This document shows, one piece after another, positions 45,400 to 56,942 of a stretch of 64,000 bases of DNA. The stretch comes from Homalodisca vitripennis (lineage: Eukaryota > Arthropoda > Insecta > Hemiptera > Cicadellidae). The notes beneath the pieces were generated by a model. The model saw only the letters and a list, made by a program, of their open reading frames with translations, had not been told where the DNA came from and did not search any database. The stretch lies in the NCBI RefSeq assembly GCF_021130785.1, contig NC_060214.1, forward strand, positions 42,453,001 through 42,517,000. Direction: 5' to 3'. Position numbers and translations under genes: made by a program. The stretch's first letter is position 1; every line of letters starts with the position of its first letter.

Positions 45400-46320
45400 A
45401 CCATCGCTTCCACTTATATACTTTACGTAAAATTTAATTACTTACTTATAACTTATAATTTGAACGTTGCATATTTATAGTTAACTGTATTCTTAGTAAA
45501 TTAAAAAATTGAAACAAAACAACATGTGGTTATAATAAAAACAATGTTTTAAACAGCTGGTTGTTTTATGGAGTATTATAATTTTATTACACATTTATAA
45601 CTCGTAGAGAAAAGAGTAATATTCGAAAAATATAATTGGTGTTGAACACATAAAATATGGATTTACAACTATTATCATTGATTCTAGACCTTCACTCTAA
45701 AGTTTACCTTACTGATATAAACAAGTTAAGAGTTTTAAGTTTACAGTTTTATTAATAGTTAAGGGTTTGGAGAATAATATTAAACGCCTTATTGCACCAG
45801 TCATTTATCTTAACTTAGTTTTCATTGCCTTCTTTGTGTGTATATTGCTAAAACAAAAGATCTTCAACACTAACCATGAGCCTAACTAATGTAAACCGTT
45901 TAAGGGTTACAAGTCTATATTGTTATCGCTAAAACATATATCATACAATTGTAATATTCTAAGTACTGTTATTAGTATTTCAGCCATCTATTATGAGTGT
46001 ATCTGCTTCTTTCACTTCTCGAGTTTTTATAATTCTATTCAAATATTACACATTTTATAGCAAAATATAGCTCTTCAAACATTTTGATCGTGTCAGTGTG
46101 TTCACCCATGGTTAGTGATGTCGTTAAGTAGTCTTGTTTTGATCACATTTAAATTGTTAAAGTAGCATTTAAATATACCAAAAACTAAACATGCATAGCT
46201 ATTGATTGGGAATACGACAAATTTCAACTTTGCAGTCTTGGTAAGTGGATATCAAATTTAAATAGTATATTATAGGATGAAAAATATACTTAAGTTTCTT
46301 TTACATTACATTCTTGTTTA
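45400..46320. other. AT-rich DNA, no gene recognised
   Basis: No LTR for the adjacent gypsy remnant and no other motif could be found here. Confidence 0.45.
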
Positions 46321-46325
46321 TATTA

Positions 46326-46354
46326 TACTAGCTGTTGCCTGCGGCCTCGCACGC
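46326..46354 (-). mobile_element. Orphan Helitron 3' terminus
   Basis: Read on the minus strand this is GCGTGCGAGGCCGCAGGCAA followed by CAGCTAGTA. It matches the 3' end of the complete Helitron (10835-10863) at 25 of 29 positions by my alignment, including the CTAG end and following T. No TCTATATATA-type 5' end is visible to the right, so the rest of the element is lost or too diverged to see. Confidence 0.65.
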
Positions 46355-46359
46355 AATCT

Positions 46360-46916
46360 TTAGAACCGAAGTCCTTATATTACTTACTAAAAGCAATCAT
46401 GATGTGATATGATCGGAGTCCTATAAAACTTTTCAAAACGTAAGTAGGCATAAATAAGGTAGATATAATCTTTAAGTTCATGGTAAATGGTATCAGAGTT
46501 TAACTTAATTATTATATCATGTTTGGCACGTGTAGGAGCATTTCTGGTTCTAATTAATTATATACATAACGTCACAGCTGAATCTGCCTTGTTACCGGAG
46601 GGAAAATTACGACAGGGGCCTGCGTCTAGGCCATTGAAAAATGTGCATCGTATTATCAAAAGTTCATATGGTTTATCTCCTAAGAGCATATTTGGTTGAA
46701 GGTTATATATAAACACATTTGTAGTCACCATTTTTTCAGGCCTAATTCGTATGAAATCATTATCACGAAAAAGTATTTTACAGGTAAAGAAATGTTTGAT
46801 GTTCCATGGTGCCGTTTGGCCCGAAAAAAAATGCTTGAAACATTATTTATAGCAGGCCAGATTACAAATGTACACATGCCATTGAATATATTTCAGGTAT
46901 AAGATATTTCCAGTAT
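46360..46916. other. No gene recognised
   Basis: Two adjacent plus-strand frames (46487-46699 and 46696-46902) overlap by four bases, and the first starts with a hydrophobic stretch. Neither shows a known domain, and they may be remnants of the Helitron or chance. Confidence 0.3.
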
Positions 46917-47190
46917 CATAGTAGAGTTTGCCTTGCTGTTCTGACGAAGATAACAACATATATACTTACGTAGGACCGACATGCCTACTTCGGATAAAAA
47001 GTTCCTACGTAAGACCATTTAAATTCACTTACCTATTTTGTCAAAGTTTAGCTTGCCATATTCCTTCGATCAATATACAGTATAGTTTGGTTATCTAATT
47101 TTCGGAAATCTTTTTTGGTCAAAATCGTATTGATATAGTTGAGTTTGCCTTGTCCTGATGAAGAAAATATACCCATAAGTAGGACTAAAA
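46917..47190. repeat. Degenerate internal repeats and an 11-bp stem
   Basis: AGTTTGCCTTGCTGTTCTGACGAAGA (46924 on) and AGTTTGCCTTGTCCTGATGAAGA (47140 on) are related direct copies, each followed by a ATA..TAxGTAGGAC segment. CTTACGTAGGA (46965-46975) and TCCTACGTAAG (47003-47013) are perfect inverted repeats with a 27-base spacer. Confidence 0.5.
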
Positions 47191-47199
47191 CCCCTATTA

Positions 47200-50100
47200 T
47201 GGCCTAATTCTTATGTACTTTCGGTATAAGAGGAAAATCCTTATTAACGTCATGCATCATTCCAAAATAATCGTTATTAAAGTTTTTCGTTACATTTGTT
47301 TTTCTGAGTGTAGCCAGGGAAAAAATGAATCGTGAAGGCATGTTAATATTCATTTCTCTGTTTTTCTCTAAGCCATTGTTAAAATGTAATATCATAATGT
47401 CAAGGAAGCAAACCAGTTTAAAGTAACTTGTGATAAAACATTCATAACTTTGTACATTAAGGTTAGATTCATAACAGTATTTTGCATTAGATGATTTTAA
47501 TTCGTCACTGGCGCAATCTGGAGTAAAATTGATACATTAATGTTTTATTTAATATCTGCATTACACTACCGATCGAGCACTGTTTACTTATTATTAATAT
47601 GTAAAGAGATGTTTCAGAATGTTTGTCGAACTATTGCTGTTAACAGCTGTTTAGTGCCCGTTTAATTTTAATTATAAAACGTAAAAACTAAAATTTTTCC
47701 TAAAAAATATTCTAGGTAACTTTTCTTAATTTTTTCTTCATAAAAACCTTCCTCGCATTTCAATGGAAATTTTACGAAAGAAGTGGTCCAATCGTTTTTA
47801 AGATTTGCACTTACCAACACATTTTGCGATTCATTTTTATTTATAAGAAAGTTCTTTTGAGCAATGCAATCGATTCCTAGCTGAATTGAAGTATCTATAA
47901 AATGTTGTTTACAGATATTAAGTCTCTAATATACTGCATTTTTCAGTAGTTTATTTATAGTTCATTAGCACCACCAATAGCATTTGAATATTACTATGAG
48001 AGGAAGTGTAGAAATATTAAATATGAAAATATTTTTTTAGTTACTTTCAATATCATTAATACAATAACATTTAATGGGCTTTTATTATTCATGCGTAAAA
48101 AAATTTAATTATCATGAAAACCTCAATACTATGACAGTAACGTCAATCTACTGGGTAAATTTAATATTTGGGTGAATATTAGTTACGATTTTAAATATAT
48201 TTGTTCGTGAGAACGCTATTCCAAAAAAAATCTTTGAAGAATAAAGGTTTGGGATGTGGAGACTTTCGTTTACAATATCATCATACGAGATGACCTTGAA
48301 ATATGGGGCATATAATACACTCATCGTATGCACCACAATTAATGATATTGATCATTACTGGTGAATAATCTATTTTTCAGAACTTGAGTTTAAACCGTAA
48401 ATCCCGAAGTTCATAAATTTGGAGAAATAACTCTCCACCACAAATTTTGTCCAGTTCACTACGTGAACAAATTTTTTACGAACAAGATAGAAACGATCGC
48501 TTTTCTGTGTTTTTTTATAGATAGTCTTTTGGGGAGATAGTTAAAGAGATACTAATCTGAGTAACTAAGGTTTTTTAATTCCGGGACATAAACCAAACAA
48601 AATACATTTTTTTAGTTAAAAAAATGAAATATTTCGTATAAATATTAAATGTGTAGAATATTAAATGCTAACACATTTGAATATGTTTAAATGTACCATA
48701 AGACTGTAATGCATAGTTATGCTCCCACATGATGACGATATTATAAGTCATATTCGATTATATATAAATCACGGATCTGACGTAACATATCTTGCAGCCT
48801 GTACAAGAACAAATCTTTTAAGTTGAAAACAAAAGAAGAGAATCTAAGACCATTATCGAACTTATTGAAGAGGAAAGCCCCGCATGGATATCCTTCAATG
48901 ACTGTGCCCATTATCAAAGTGAAGCAGCGATGAAACAAAAACTGAACAGTCAATTAAGCGAGAGAAAAGCAAACTTCTTATTTGAATCTGGTGTTCTAGT
49001 ATGTTTTCAAAGGAAATCACCAAACCGTGAAGCATTTACGGATTCATTATAATCCTGGGTTTGAGAGCCACATACATGAAGACAATTTATTTATTGACTC
49101 AACGTTTTACGTTTGTAATATCTGGGAAGGACAAGAAAAATTTACAGCTTACATCAACATCAGCTCAGAAACAGGTTAGCAAATTCACAAAGCAATATGA
49201 ACATGCTTTAACCCGTGATAGAGGTGCGTATTTCTTGTTATTCAAATACGGTTGGTAGCACAAAAGCAAATTGTAATTTGTCACCCTACCGTCCGCAGGC
49301 GGTAACAACGTTTATGAGTTTGCCACGTACAACTAGTTCTTTATTATATCCACTGTCGTAAGGGGAAGATTTTGATGAATATACAAAAAGATTTTCTGGG
49401 TATATTTGAAGTCGGGAATAAAATTATAATATTTATGAAGCATAATTAAAAATGTCAACCGACACTAAGTTAGCTGTTGACTCTTCTAGCTGAAGGTTAC
49501 CATAGAGGCAGTAAGATTTGTTGAAATATAGATTTTATAAAATAATAAATATGCAGTACTTACTTCCTATAGTTCAAATACATAATGCAAAAACGAAATC
49601 AAATCTCATTTTTACTACATACTCAATCTCTGACAAATTTAAACCATGCAATGTATAGAAAATAGTATTTAAGTACTCTTACAGAACCAAACTTAATGAA
49701 CTTAGTGAAAAAGCACGTGGAGTACACGAATATGGCTTTCTTGGAATTGTTAATAAATTTTTATTGTAGCTTAAGAAATAAACGATGCCACTCTATTTCC
49801 CGTATACCAAAAGAAGAAAACGAGCGACGGAAATACATGGTTCTTTACGAGGTAACCTTTTAAGCTGAAATATACATTACATTTCTTGACGGCACTAAAA
49901 AAGCTACACCAACGATAGCACTGTAAATATTGAAGAACTGAAGTAGATGATTTTAAACTCAAGTATGTTTCAAAAAAAATTATTTATTTATTTTTCTTAT
50001 TAGAAGGAGCAACAAGATACATTGTGCTTTGGAACCGAAAATAAATGATACTGCGATTTAATTTAAACGGCTAGTATTAACCCAATTTGGCTGCATTAAT

Positions 50101-50300
50101 CTTTTCTCATACACAAATATACATATATTGTTCACTGGGACAAAAAGATGATCAATCACGATGACACCTTACATATATTTGATTGGAAGTAGATTAAAAG
50201 AGCTAGAGGTATATGCTTTTTTGCAAGTAGATCTTGAAAAGCAATACATTTATATTTTTTATTTGTCAGGGAAACATCGACTGTGGAATTAGAAATAAAT
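47200..50300. other. AT-rich DNA, no gene recognised
   Basis: Short frames only. Patches at 48770-48960 and 49260-49380 are mildly GC-richer without recognisable coding. Confidence 0.45.
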
Positions 50301-50311
50301 TAGACCAAAGG

Positions 50312-50400
50312 TGTGGCACCTGTCGGTGGTCTGGCTAGTGGCTGTGCCGACTTTTCTTCTGTTCTCGGCCACAGCTGGTTTTGTATTCTGCGTTGGATAG
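50312..50400. repeat. Direct repeat R3, copy 1
   Basis: TGTGGCACCTG, then TGGTCTGGCTAGTGGCTGTG, then CTGTTCTCGGCCACAGCTGG and TTTTGTATTCTGCG. It recurs, diverged, at 51633-51740. Both copies begin TGTGGCA, so they might be terminal repeats of a small LTR-type element, but no primer-binding site or polypurine tract is clear. Confidence 0.6.
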
Positions 50401-50617
50401 GTTTTAATTTTTTTCTTCTGGCTTCAGGTTTTTTAGCTGTATCTGGCTAACTTTTTTTTAAGGAAAGTGTTTACCTTTCACATTTGTCCTTACAACTTTC
50501 CACGACCAAATTCTTTCCTTTCCCTGCTAATTGTATACATTTTTTGCGTGTTTCTAATTCTTTGAGGTATTACTTTTGAGAGCTCAAACTAACTGTAAAA
50601 TTTGTCAGAATTTTTAT

Positions 50618-50850
50618 CTAGTATGGATCATAAAAGATAAATAAGTTTAAAACTAATATTTTTCTTTCCCAACTGGTCATAAATTTTTTCTTTTCTCTAG
50701 TAAGGATCGTAAAAGAGAAATAAGTTTAAAACTAATATTTTTCTTTCCCAACTGGTCATAAATTTTTTCTTTTCTCTAGTAAGGATCATAAAAGAGAAAT
50801 AAGTTTAAACTTAATATTTATTTTCCAACTGGCCATAAATTCTATCTTGG
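50618..50850. repeat. 79-bp tandem repeat, about 2.9 units
   Basis: Units start with CTAG at 50618, 50697 and 50776. Each reads CTAGTAAGGATC(A/G)TAAAAGAG, AAATAAGTTTAAAACTAATA, then a pyrimidine-rich CTTTCCCAACTGG segment and CATAAATTTTTTC. Units 2 and 3 are almost identical over their first 50 bases, so part of the expansion is recent. The third unit decays after 50820. Confidence 0.9.
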
Positions 50851-50859
50851 TCAACCTTG

Positions 50860-51380
50860 TTAATAAATGTTGTTGGAGTTGATTACTGGTTATTTCTTGC
50901 TATTTTTGCCTGTACTAAGATTTTATTCTTTTTCTCTTTTCACCTCATGGGGTCGTTGGTATTAGGACGGGTGTAAATTTTTAGAATTTTAATTTTGCTT
51001 TTAGATGGTCTTACTACTCTTCCTATAAAAAAGGAGACCTTTACATTCTGGAGTTTTCTCTCCTGGTGACTAAGGGCTCTCCGCCCACCAGTTCGGGATT
51101 CCACTTGCATGCCTAAGTGGCTCTTGGGTTCCAGAGTGGAAATATCCAGATGGTGATGACTTTTGCGCACTAATATTCCTTTCGAACCATACGTAACACC
51201 TATTTTATCATTTGACCTCCTAGCGTTTTGGATACTTGTGAGAAGAAATAAACCCAGCCTCGTTTCAACACAGACCTATTAAACTATGGTACCTCCACAG
51301 AGAGTACGAAACTCCTATTCGTGTATCTTATCACCACTATATTTCTCCTCCCACTTCTTTTTTTTTCATTTTTGCTAGAT
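50860..51380. other. Unassigned pyrimidine-rich sequence
   Basis: Less AT-rich than the flanks, T/C-rich on the plus strand. A 76-codon minus-strand frame (50940-51170) has no recognisable domain. It lies between the two copies of direct repeat R3. Confidence 0.4.
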
Positions 51381-51387
51381 TGGTCAG

Positions 51388-51460
51388 TCGGACTGGATAT
51401 TAGCAGTTACGCTCCTTGAGGTCTTCGGACTGGATATTAGCAGTTACGCTCCTTGATGTC
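51388..51460. repeat. 37-bp tandem duplication
   Basis: TCGGACTGGATATTAGCAGT and TACGCTCCTTGA occur twice, starting at 51388 and 51425, without a mismatch over the first 33 bases. The duplication looks recent. Confidence 0.92.
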
Positions 51461-51632
51461 GTGCAGTCGTGCAGGAGATCCACACTGATAGTAGTTTTAG
51501 CCTTTTGCTGACACTGTTTTGAACCAGTGATACCGGTGTTCTGGTATTTTATGTTTCTCCTACTCTTTCTTTTGCCTTAAACTGTTGAAAGAGTATTTTA
51601 TTCTATTCACTCCCTGGGATAGAGCGAGAGGA

Positions 51633-51740
51633 TGTGGCATCTGCCACTGTTATTTTGTTGGACGATGGTCTGGCTATTAGCTGTATCGAATTTTTTTCTG
51701 TTCTCGTCCACAGCTGGTTTTGTATTCTGCGGTGGCTAGG
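51633..51740. repeat. Direct repeat R3, copy 2
   Basis: TGTGGCATCTGCC, then TGGTCTGGCTATTAGCTGTA, then CTGTTCTCGTCCACAGCTGG and TTTTGTATTCTGCG. The best-conserved core (about 35 bases) has two mismatches to copy 1. Confidence 0.6.
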
Positions 51741-52009
51741 TTGTTAACCTCGTTAGTAGATCAGTTGTTTTGCTAACTGGTGATTACTTCTTGCTTTTGG
51801 GTTGATTAGCTAGAAGTTTTTAACTCTCTCTTCTGTTTCATCAGTATTCTGGTGAAGACGTCAATTACCTCTTTGCCCCAGAGAATTAGTTACTTTCTTC
51901 GAACCTGGCTGTCTAGCTCCCGGCAGTGATACCTTAAGTCCTTGCCGTCCAGAAAAGGTCGGGGTACTTCGTAGTTTATTATAGGGCCAGTATACGCTTT
52001 TTAAATTCT

Positions 52010-53905
52010 GTTCAACCGACGCTTTAATACAACACCAATTAATATAGCAAAAATTTATTCATTTTTACTTAACAGTCATAGGTACATAGGTATTTATATG
52101 TATTTTCTTTATAGAAACAAAAAGACAAAATATAACTTAATATACCTTAGACGGAATTAAAATTCTAAGAGCCAAAAGTAGACGCTTTTGTATTGAAGTT
52201 AGTTTTCATTGGTATATATTTTCTATATGAAAGCACCAGGCCAACTTAACAACGACTCTTGAAATGCCAGAAAGAAAGTACATTTAAACTTAATATATTA
52301 AATATCAGAAACGCATTAGTTAAGCAGAATTTTCAGGTTTTATAATTATGTCAAAGAATTTACATGATAAATTCTTTTCAGGCTCAGTATCCATGTACAA
52401 TGTAAAATATGTAGCTGATTCAGCTTTTCTCTATTTCCACTAGTGACTCAAGATATTATGACATTATCAAAACCCACAAATGAGCTAAATACCAACAAAA
52501 GAACAAAATTACAACCTAAAGAGCACGGTCGGTGTCGGGTATATTAGAACTTATTGCTGCACTTAGTTTTCTGTGACGGGAGGCGATTTGTGTGATAAAG
52601 TAAGGAACAGGGCTACCAACCTGAAATTAGCTGCTTTGCTCTTATTCCAGCTTATGATAAAGATATCAGATTGGTCTTTGGTTGGTACACTATAAACAGC
52701 CTACCAACAGGATTACATTGAAATCAGATCTATCAATACCACATAGAATAAACGTTTTCTTATGTATCGATATTAGTTTTATCAACATTTTGAGTTAGCA
52801 TGTACCATTAAACATATTGATATATTTCTGATATAATTATATAATGATATGTTTCTGATAATGGCATTCAGTAAATTAATATTATTGCAGATATGTTGCT
52901 ACTGTTTTGAACATCTCCTTCAGCGAATGTAACTTAACCATAAACACAAATTAGAACATATCATATTAGTTTAAGTCTTCTCGATATGTGTAAGAATAAC
53001 TGAAAATGTAAAAAATCACTGAAATCTTATGATTATTATATTAATTTCTTATTTAAGCAGTCTAGATCATACAAAACATTTAACAATTTAAGTAAACCGA
53101 AAAACTTAAAAATTCATATTTTTAATAGTTGCATTAAAAGTAGTTTAATCAACAAAGGTTCATTTCTATTGTGTACAGTAATAGTAAAGACAAAATATTA
53201 CACAAGAACTTTACATTCACATGTATATAGCAAAAATGTAATATTAATAATATTTTGAATGCAAGTAAACTGCATTGCTAAAATAATATTATTTGTTTCC
53301 ATAATTTCCGTTGCTCATCTTGTAGTTTTATATAGACCCAAGTGGTACTTGTAAGATTAGGGATTTTAAAAAATTAGCTGTTACTATACTTAAGGAATAT
53401 TCGTTAAAGTTTTATCAATATACGGACTGTAAACGGACCAAATTGTGTAAAAATAACTACTCTTACACCAGAATATGCTATTTGTATCAAATCTGGTAAC
53501 TGAAGGAAAGGTCATTAATATCAATATAAAGAACAGTGACAAGGTGGGTTTTGAATAGCAGATTTGGAGATGTTTTGATTTGTACGATACTAAACCAAAC
53601 CAAGAATAGCTTTATTATGTTGGGTAGAATAAAACACATTTATTTTGATAAATCTTCCCCATATTCTAACGCCTTTACTGAAACTTTGCTCTAACCGGCA
53701 ACACTGTCTGTTTGCTAACATCAGTAGTTTATGATTTCTTGACGGCTGTAAAGGTCGTGAAAGACGTTTTATAGTCACACATTATGGTTGAGAAGTTGCA
53801 GTAATGTCTTAAACAATTCATATAACCATTAGTCATTAAAAAAGTAACACGTCTGGAATATGGCAATATAATTAATTAGTTTTATGGTATACAAGGTAAA
53901 AGTAC
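52010..53905. other. AT-rich DNA, no gene recognised
   Basis: Nothing identifiable. 52520-52640 is slightly GC-richer. Confidence 0.45.
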
Positions 53906-53910
53906 GTCAA

Positions 53911-53960
53911 ACCACGTGTCGCGTAACAGGCTTCGCTGAGGTTGGATCCAACTTTAATAT
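53911..53960 (+). repeat. Dispersed repeat R2 (GCGTAACAGGCTTC family), copy 2
   Basis: CACGTGTCGCGTAACAGGCT and TCGCTGAGGTTGGAT match the core of the copies at 32873 and 59818. The right side is replaced by a short TA tract. Confidence 0.5.
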
Positions 53961-53969
53961 ATATATATA

Positions 53970-54950
53970 ACATATATATTTGCCCAACCACAAAACACAG
54001 ACATGGAAAGACAAAGGCATATGAACCCCTCAAATCTTGGCAGTAAATCCAAACCCTGATCACAGTGGTTATTCTGTGACGTTTTAGAGATTGCATTTTT
54101 TATGTCTATGTATGTCTTAAGTCCCTACATTTAATTTGGAAATATAAATAAAAATGGTCTAATCAATTATATATCATTACTAGACACGTGCTAAATGTTT
54201 GATTTTGAGTGGGTTCTCTTTTCATTGCAATGAATCGTAACTGTTAAAGGAAACTGTTGTAAAAATAAATGATAAGTTGAATGAGAGATGGAAGGAATGG
54301 TAATCCATAACACTGGTATGGTTCCATAAAATTGTCTTCATATTTATTAACACATTATCATTGTTATTCTGCATGTAACAAAAGAGACGAAAGGTAAATA
54401 ATGTTTAACAAACCAAACGTTACAAAAGTATGTTTCAAACCTTTTACTGCAACATAAACTGACAATTCCGTTGAATTCCGTCAACTCCGAGAGGTTTATT
54501 ATTCATGTTTATTATTTCTCACTGAAGTTGCATTCACCAACTGTATAAATTCAACTTTAACGAGTCCATAAAGTTGTGTTAACACTTTAGAAATAATGGC
54601 AGATACATTAATGTAATGAATCAGTATTTAAAAAAAAAAATTAAATTATTTGCTTTTCGAAAAATAAAGTAATCAAATGAAGAAAAGAAGTCAAGAAATT
54701 ATATAATGTGTAATATAATATTAAATAATATAATACATTTTAAAATTCTAGTAAACTGTATTTGTAAATGTTTAAAACCCATTTTATTTGTTTAATATTT
54801 ATTGTATGAAATAAACATTGAAATTAATTAATTTTGGCAAGTTAGAGATAGCGCAGGTTCAAATCATGTCTGTAACTGTTGCACTTTTTATTAGTTCCAT
54901 TGACCTTATACTGTATGGACTCTAGACTATTCATTTTTATAAGTTCCTTA
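53970..54950. other. AT-rich DNA, no gene recognised
   Basis: No motif recognised on either strand. Confidence 0.5.
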
Positions 54951-54956
54951 CATATA

Positions 54957-55302
54957 AGAGATGTAGCCTCGAAAAGTGTTTGATTAATATGTAATTAATT
55001 AAAACATTTTAAAAGTTTTTATGTATTTTTAAGCTAGTTTAGCTTGGTATGCTTGATCCATATTAGAGATGTAGCCTCGAAAAGGGTTTAATAAATATGT
55101 AAATAATTAAATATTTTAAAACTTTTTATCTATTTCTATGCTAGTTTAGCTTGGTGTGCTTGATCCATATTAGAGATGTAGGCTATCCTCGAAAAGTGTT
55201 TCATAAATATGTAAATGATAATTATAAACCTTTTAACACTTTTTATGTATTTGTAGGCTAGTTTAGCTTCGTGTGCTTTATCCATTTTAGAGATGTAGCT
55301 TA
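54957..55302. repeat. Minisatellite, about 107-117 bp unit, three units
   Basis: Units begin AGAGATGTAG at 54957, 55065, 55172 and (partial) 55289, giving spacings of 108, 107 and 117. Each has CCTCGAAAAG(T/G)GTTT, AATATGTAA, an A/T-rich run, then GCTAGTTTAGCTTGGTGTGC and TTGATCCAT. The third unit carries an extra GCTAT insertion and more changes. The inner GCTAGTTTAGC segment is near-palindromic. Confidence 0.9.
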
Positions 55303-55309
55303 CATAGTT

Positions 55310-55940
55310 CAGTGGCCCATAATGACGGGCATAATAAGGCTTAAAATAAAGTCGGCCTCTATTTTAAAAACATTCATAGCAATACTGTCAAATATGGAAC
55401 AGCAAATATTGTAGTATTATAATACATTAGTGTAATATTTATACTTTTTAACACAAGAGCTATCCTACATAAAAATTATTTTTTGACATTTTGTAATTTT
55501 TTGACTAGTATAGATCACATACCAATAAATTTGAAAATATATTATCTCATAAGAAACATGAGAGATTTTTATCAAAGCATGGATATCTTTATATTAGTGA
55601 TTAGATCTTTGAAACTCGACAGAACTTTGAATAATGGAACTTTAACACTTTTTTTACATTTTTGTTAAGATAATCTGAAAATTGTTAATAAACAAATATT
55701 TTGTTACCAAAATAACATGAAATATTGGAAATTTTAAGGCCCACAATCTACCTGCGTAATAGATTTAAAATGAGGCCTTCTAATTCAAATACTTTATTCT
55801 ACTAGTGTATCATTACTTTTTACAAGTTAGAGTCTGTAACTTTAAAATGATATTGTCAAATATCATTACGTTACTCATAATTATAAATAGAATTAACCAT
55901 ATACAATTTCTTTCCTATTTTAAATATTTATCTTTTTAAA
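55310..55940. other. AT-rich DNA, no gene recognised
   Basis: Nothing identifiable. Confidence 0.45.
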
Positions 55941-55941
55941 T

Positions 55942-56117
55942 AGGAGCAAGTACTTTTTATGATTGAATGTTTATTGAAATTAAATAAGACTATTGCCATT
56001 TATACAAATTTAATGTAAATAAAAGTAATTTGACATGTATTTGGTCTTTCTGTCATATTTTAGTTTGGTTATTTAAACGCGTATGTGACAGACAGAGACA
56101 AATAAAAAAAATTATGG
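55942..56117 (+). repeat. tRNA-derived SINE body, 5'-truncated (unit C)
   Basis: Starts at GGAGCAAGTACTTTTTATGA and follows the same body as unit A: ATTGAATGTTTATTGAAATT, TACAAATTTAATGTAAATAA, AGTAATTTGACATGTATTTG and GGTTATTTAAACGCGTATGT. The tRNA-like head is absent. It ends in an A-rich linker where another element begins. Confidence 0.8.
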
Positions 56118-56929
56118 TTGCCTGTAAAGTCGGTTTTACGGGCGAAGATTTTACGTGACAAAGTCTTTTTCTCGGTAGAATATTTATTGATATGAATATT
56201 ATTAAATTGCACAATAGGAACAAGGAATTGAATGAAAATAAGAATTGCACAAATTTTAACTATAGAAATATATTTTGTTTATTAAAACATTGTACATAAT
56301 TTGAAATCAATTAAAATTTGTTATTGTAAATGGTAAAGTTGAATAAAACATTTACTAAAATTGGAATTTGAATTTCTTGCTAGACACAGTTAAATTCTAA
56401 CTCCGCGCGTGGTGATTGGTCGGTTTAGTTCGTTTGTTTGGTCGCACTGTTATGACAGGTTAGAGGTTATAATTTGTTATTTTAAATGTTTGACTAGCAA
56501 TACGCGCTGTTTCTTCTCAATCGACTGCATTACGATTGATTGCAGAGTGATTTAAACTAATAATTTACTTAACACTATCAACATTTGTCAATAGTATGAC
56601 ATAACCTATAAACTCAGTTTCTCAACTTTTGTGTCAATCTAACAATTAATCAATCAATCATAGTTTACGATAATGAAATATCAGTGTACAATTATTTACC
56701 TTTATTGTTGTAGTTGTTGTAAATGACGAATCTAAGCACTCCACATTTTCACGAATAAACATAGTTATCTGCTTTATCCCGTGCGGCGGACCCACAGTTA
56801 TCTGCTTTATCCCGTGCGGATCCCGTGCGGCGGACCCACTGGACGGGTATCGTAACGTTACCGGGCGTTACACTTTTTCATGAGTGACTCCGAGCCGCAA
56901 CCTAATTTAAGACGTTGTCACGTCAAAAA
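56118..56929. mobile_element. Non-autonomous DNA transposon-like element inserted between SINE units
   Basis: The left end reads TTGCCTGTAAAGTCGGTTTT, ACGGGCGAAGA, TTTTACGTGACAAAGTC. The right end reads GACGTTGTCACGTCAAAA (56911-56928), the near-exact complement of 56149-56165. The outer about 30 bases of the left end have no counterpart on the right, so that end is eroded or cut short. The interior has no ORF of note. The element separates SINE unit C from unit A. I cannot assign it to a superfamily. Confidence 0.65.
56763..56839. repeat. 33-bp tandem duplication with nested 11-bp repeat
   Basis: AGTTATCTGCTTTATCCCGT and GCGGCGGACCCAC at 56763 recur from 56796. The second unit has an additional TCCCGTGCGG(A) duplication before CGGACCCAC. 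It lies inside the DNA element. Confidence 0.9.
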
Positions 56930-56942
56930 TAATTTTAAAAAG

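Noticed and set aside
46487..46902. Two plus-strand frames overlapping by four bases, the first with a hydrophobic start
   Set aside because: Operon-like spacing means little in an animal genome, and no family was recognised.
54957..55302. CRISPR array
   Set aside because: The units are about 108 bp tandem repeats that diverge throughout, without short identical repeats and unique spacers, in eukaryotic DNA.
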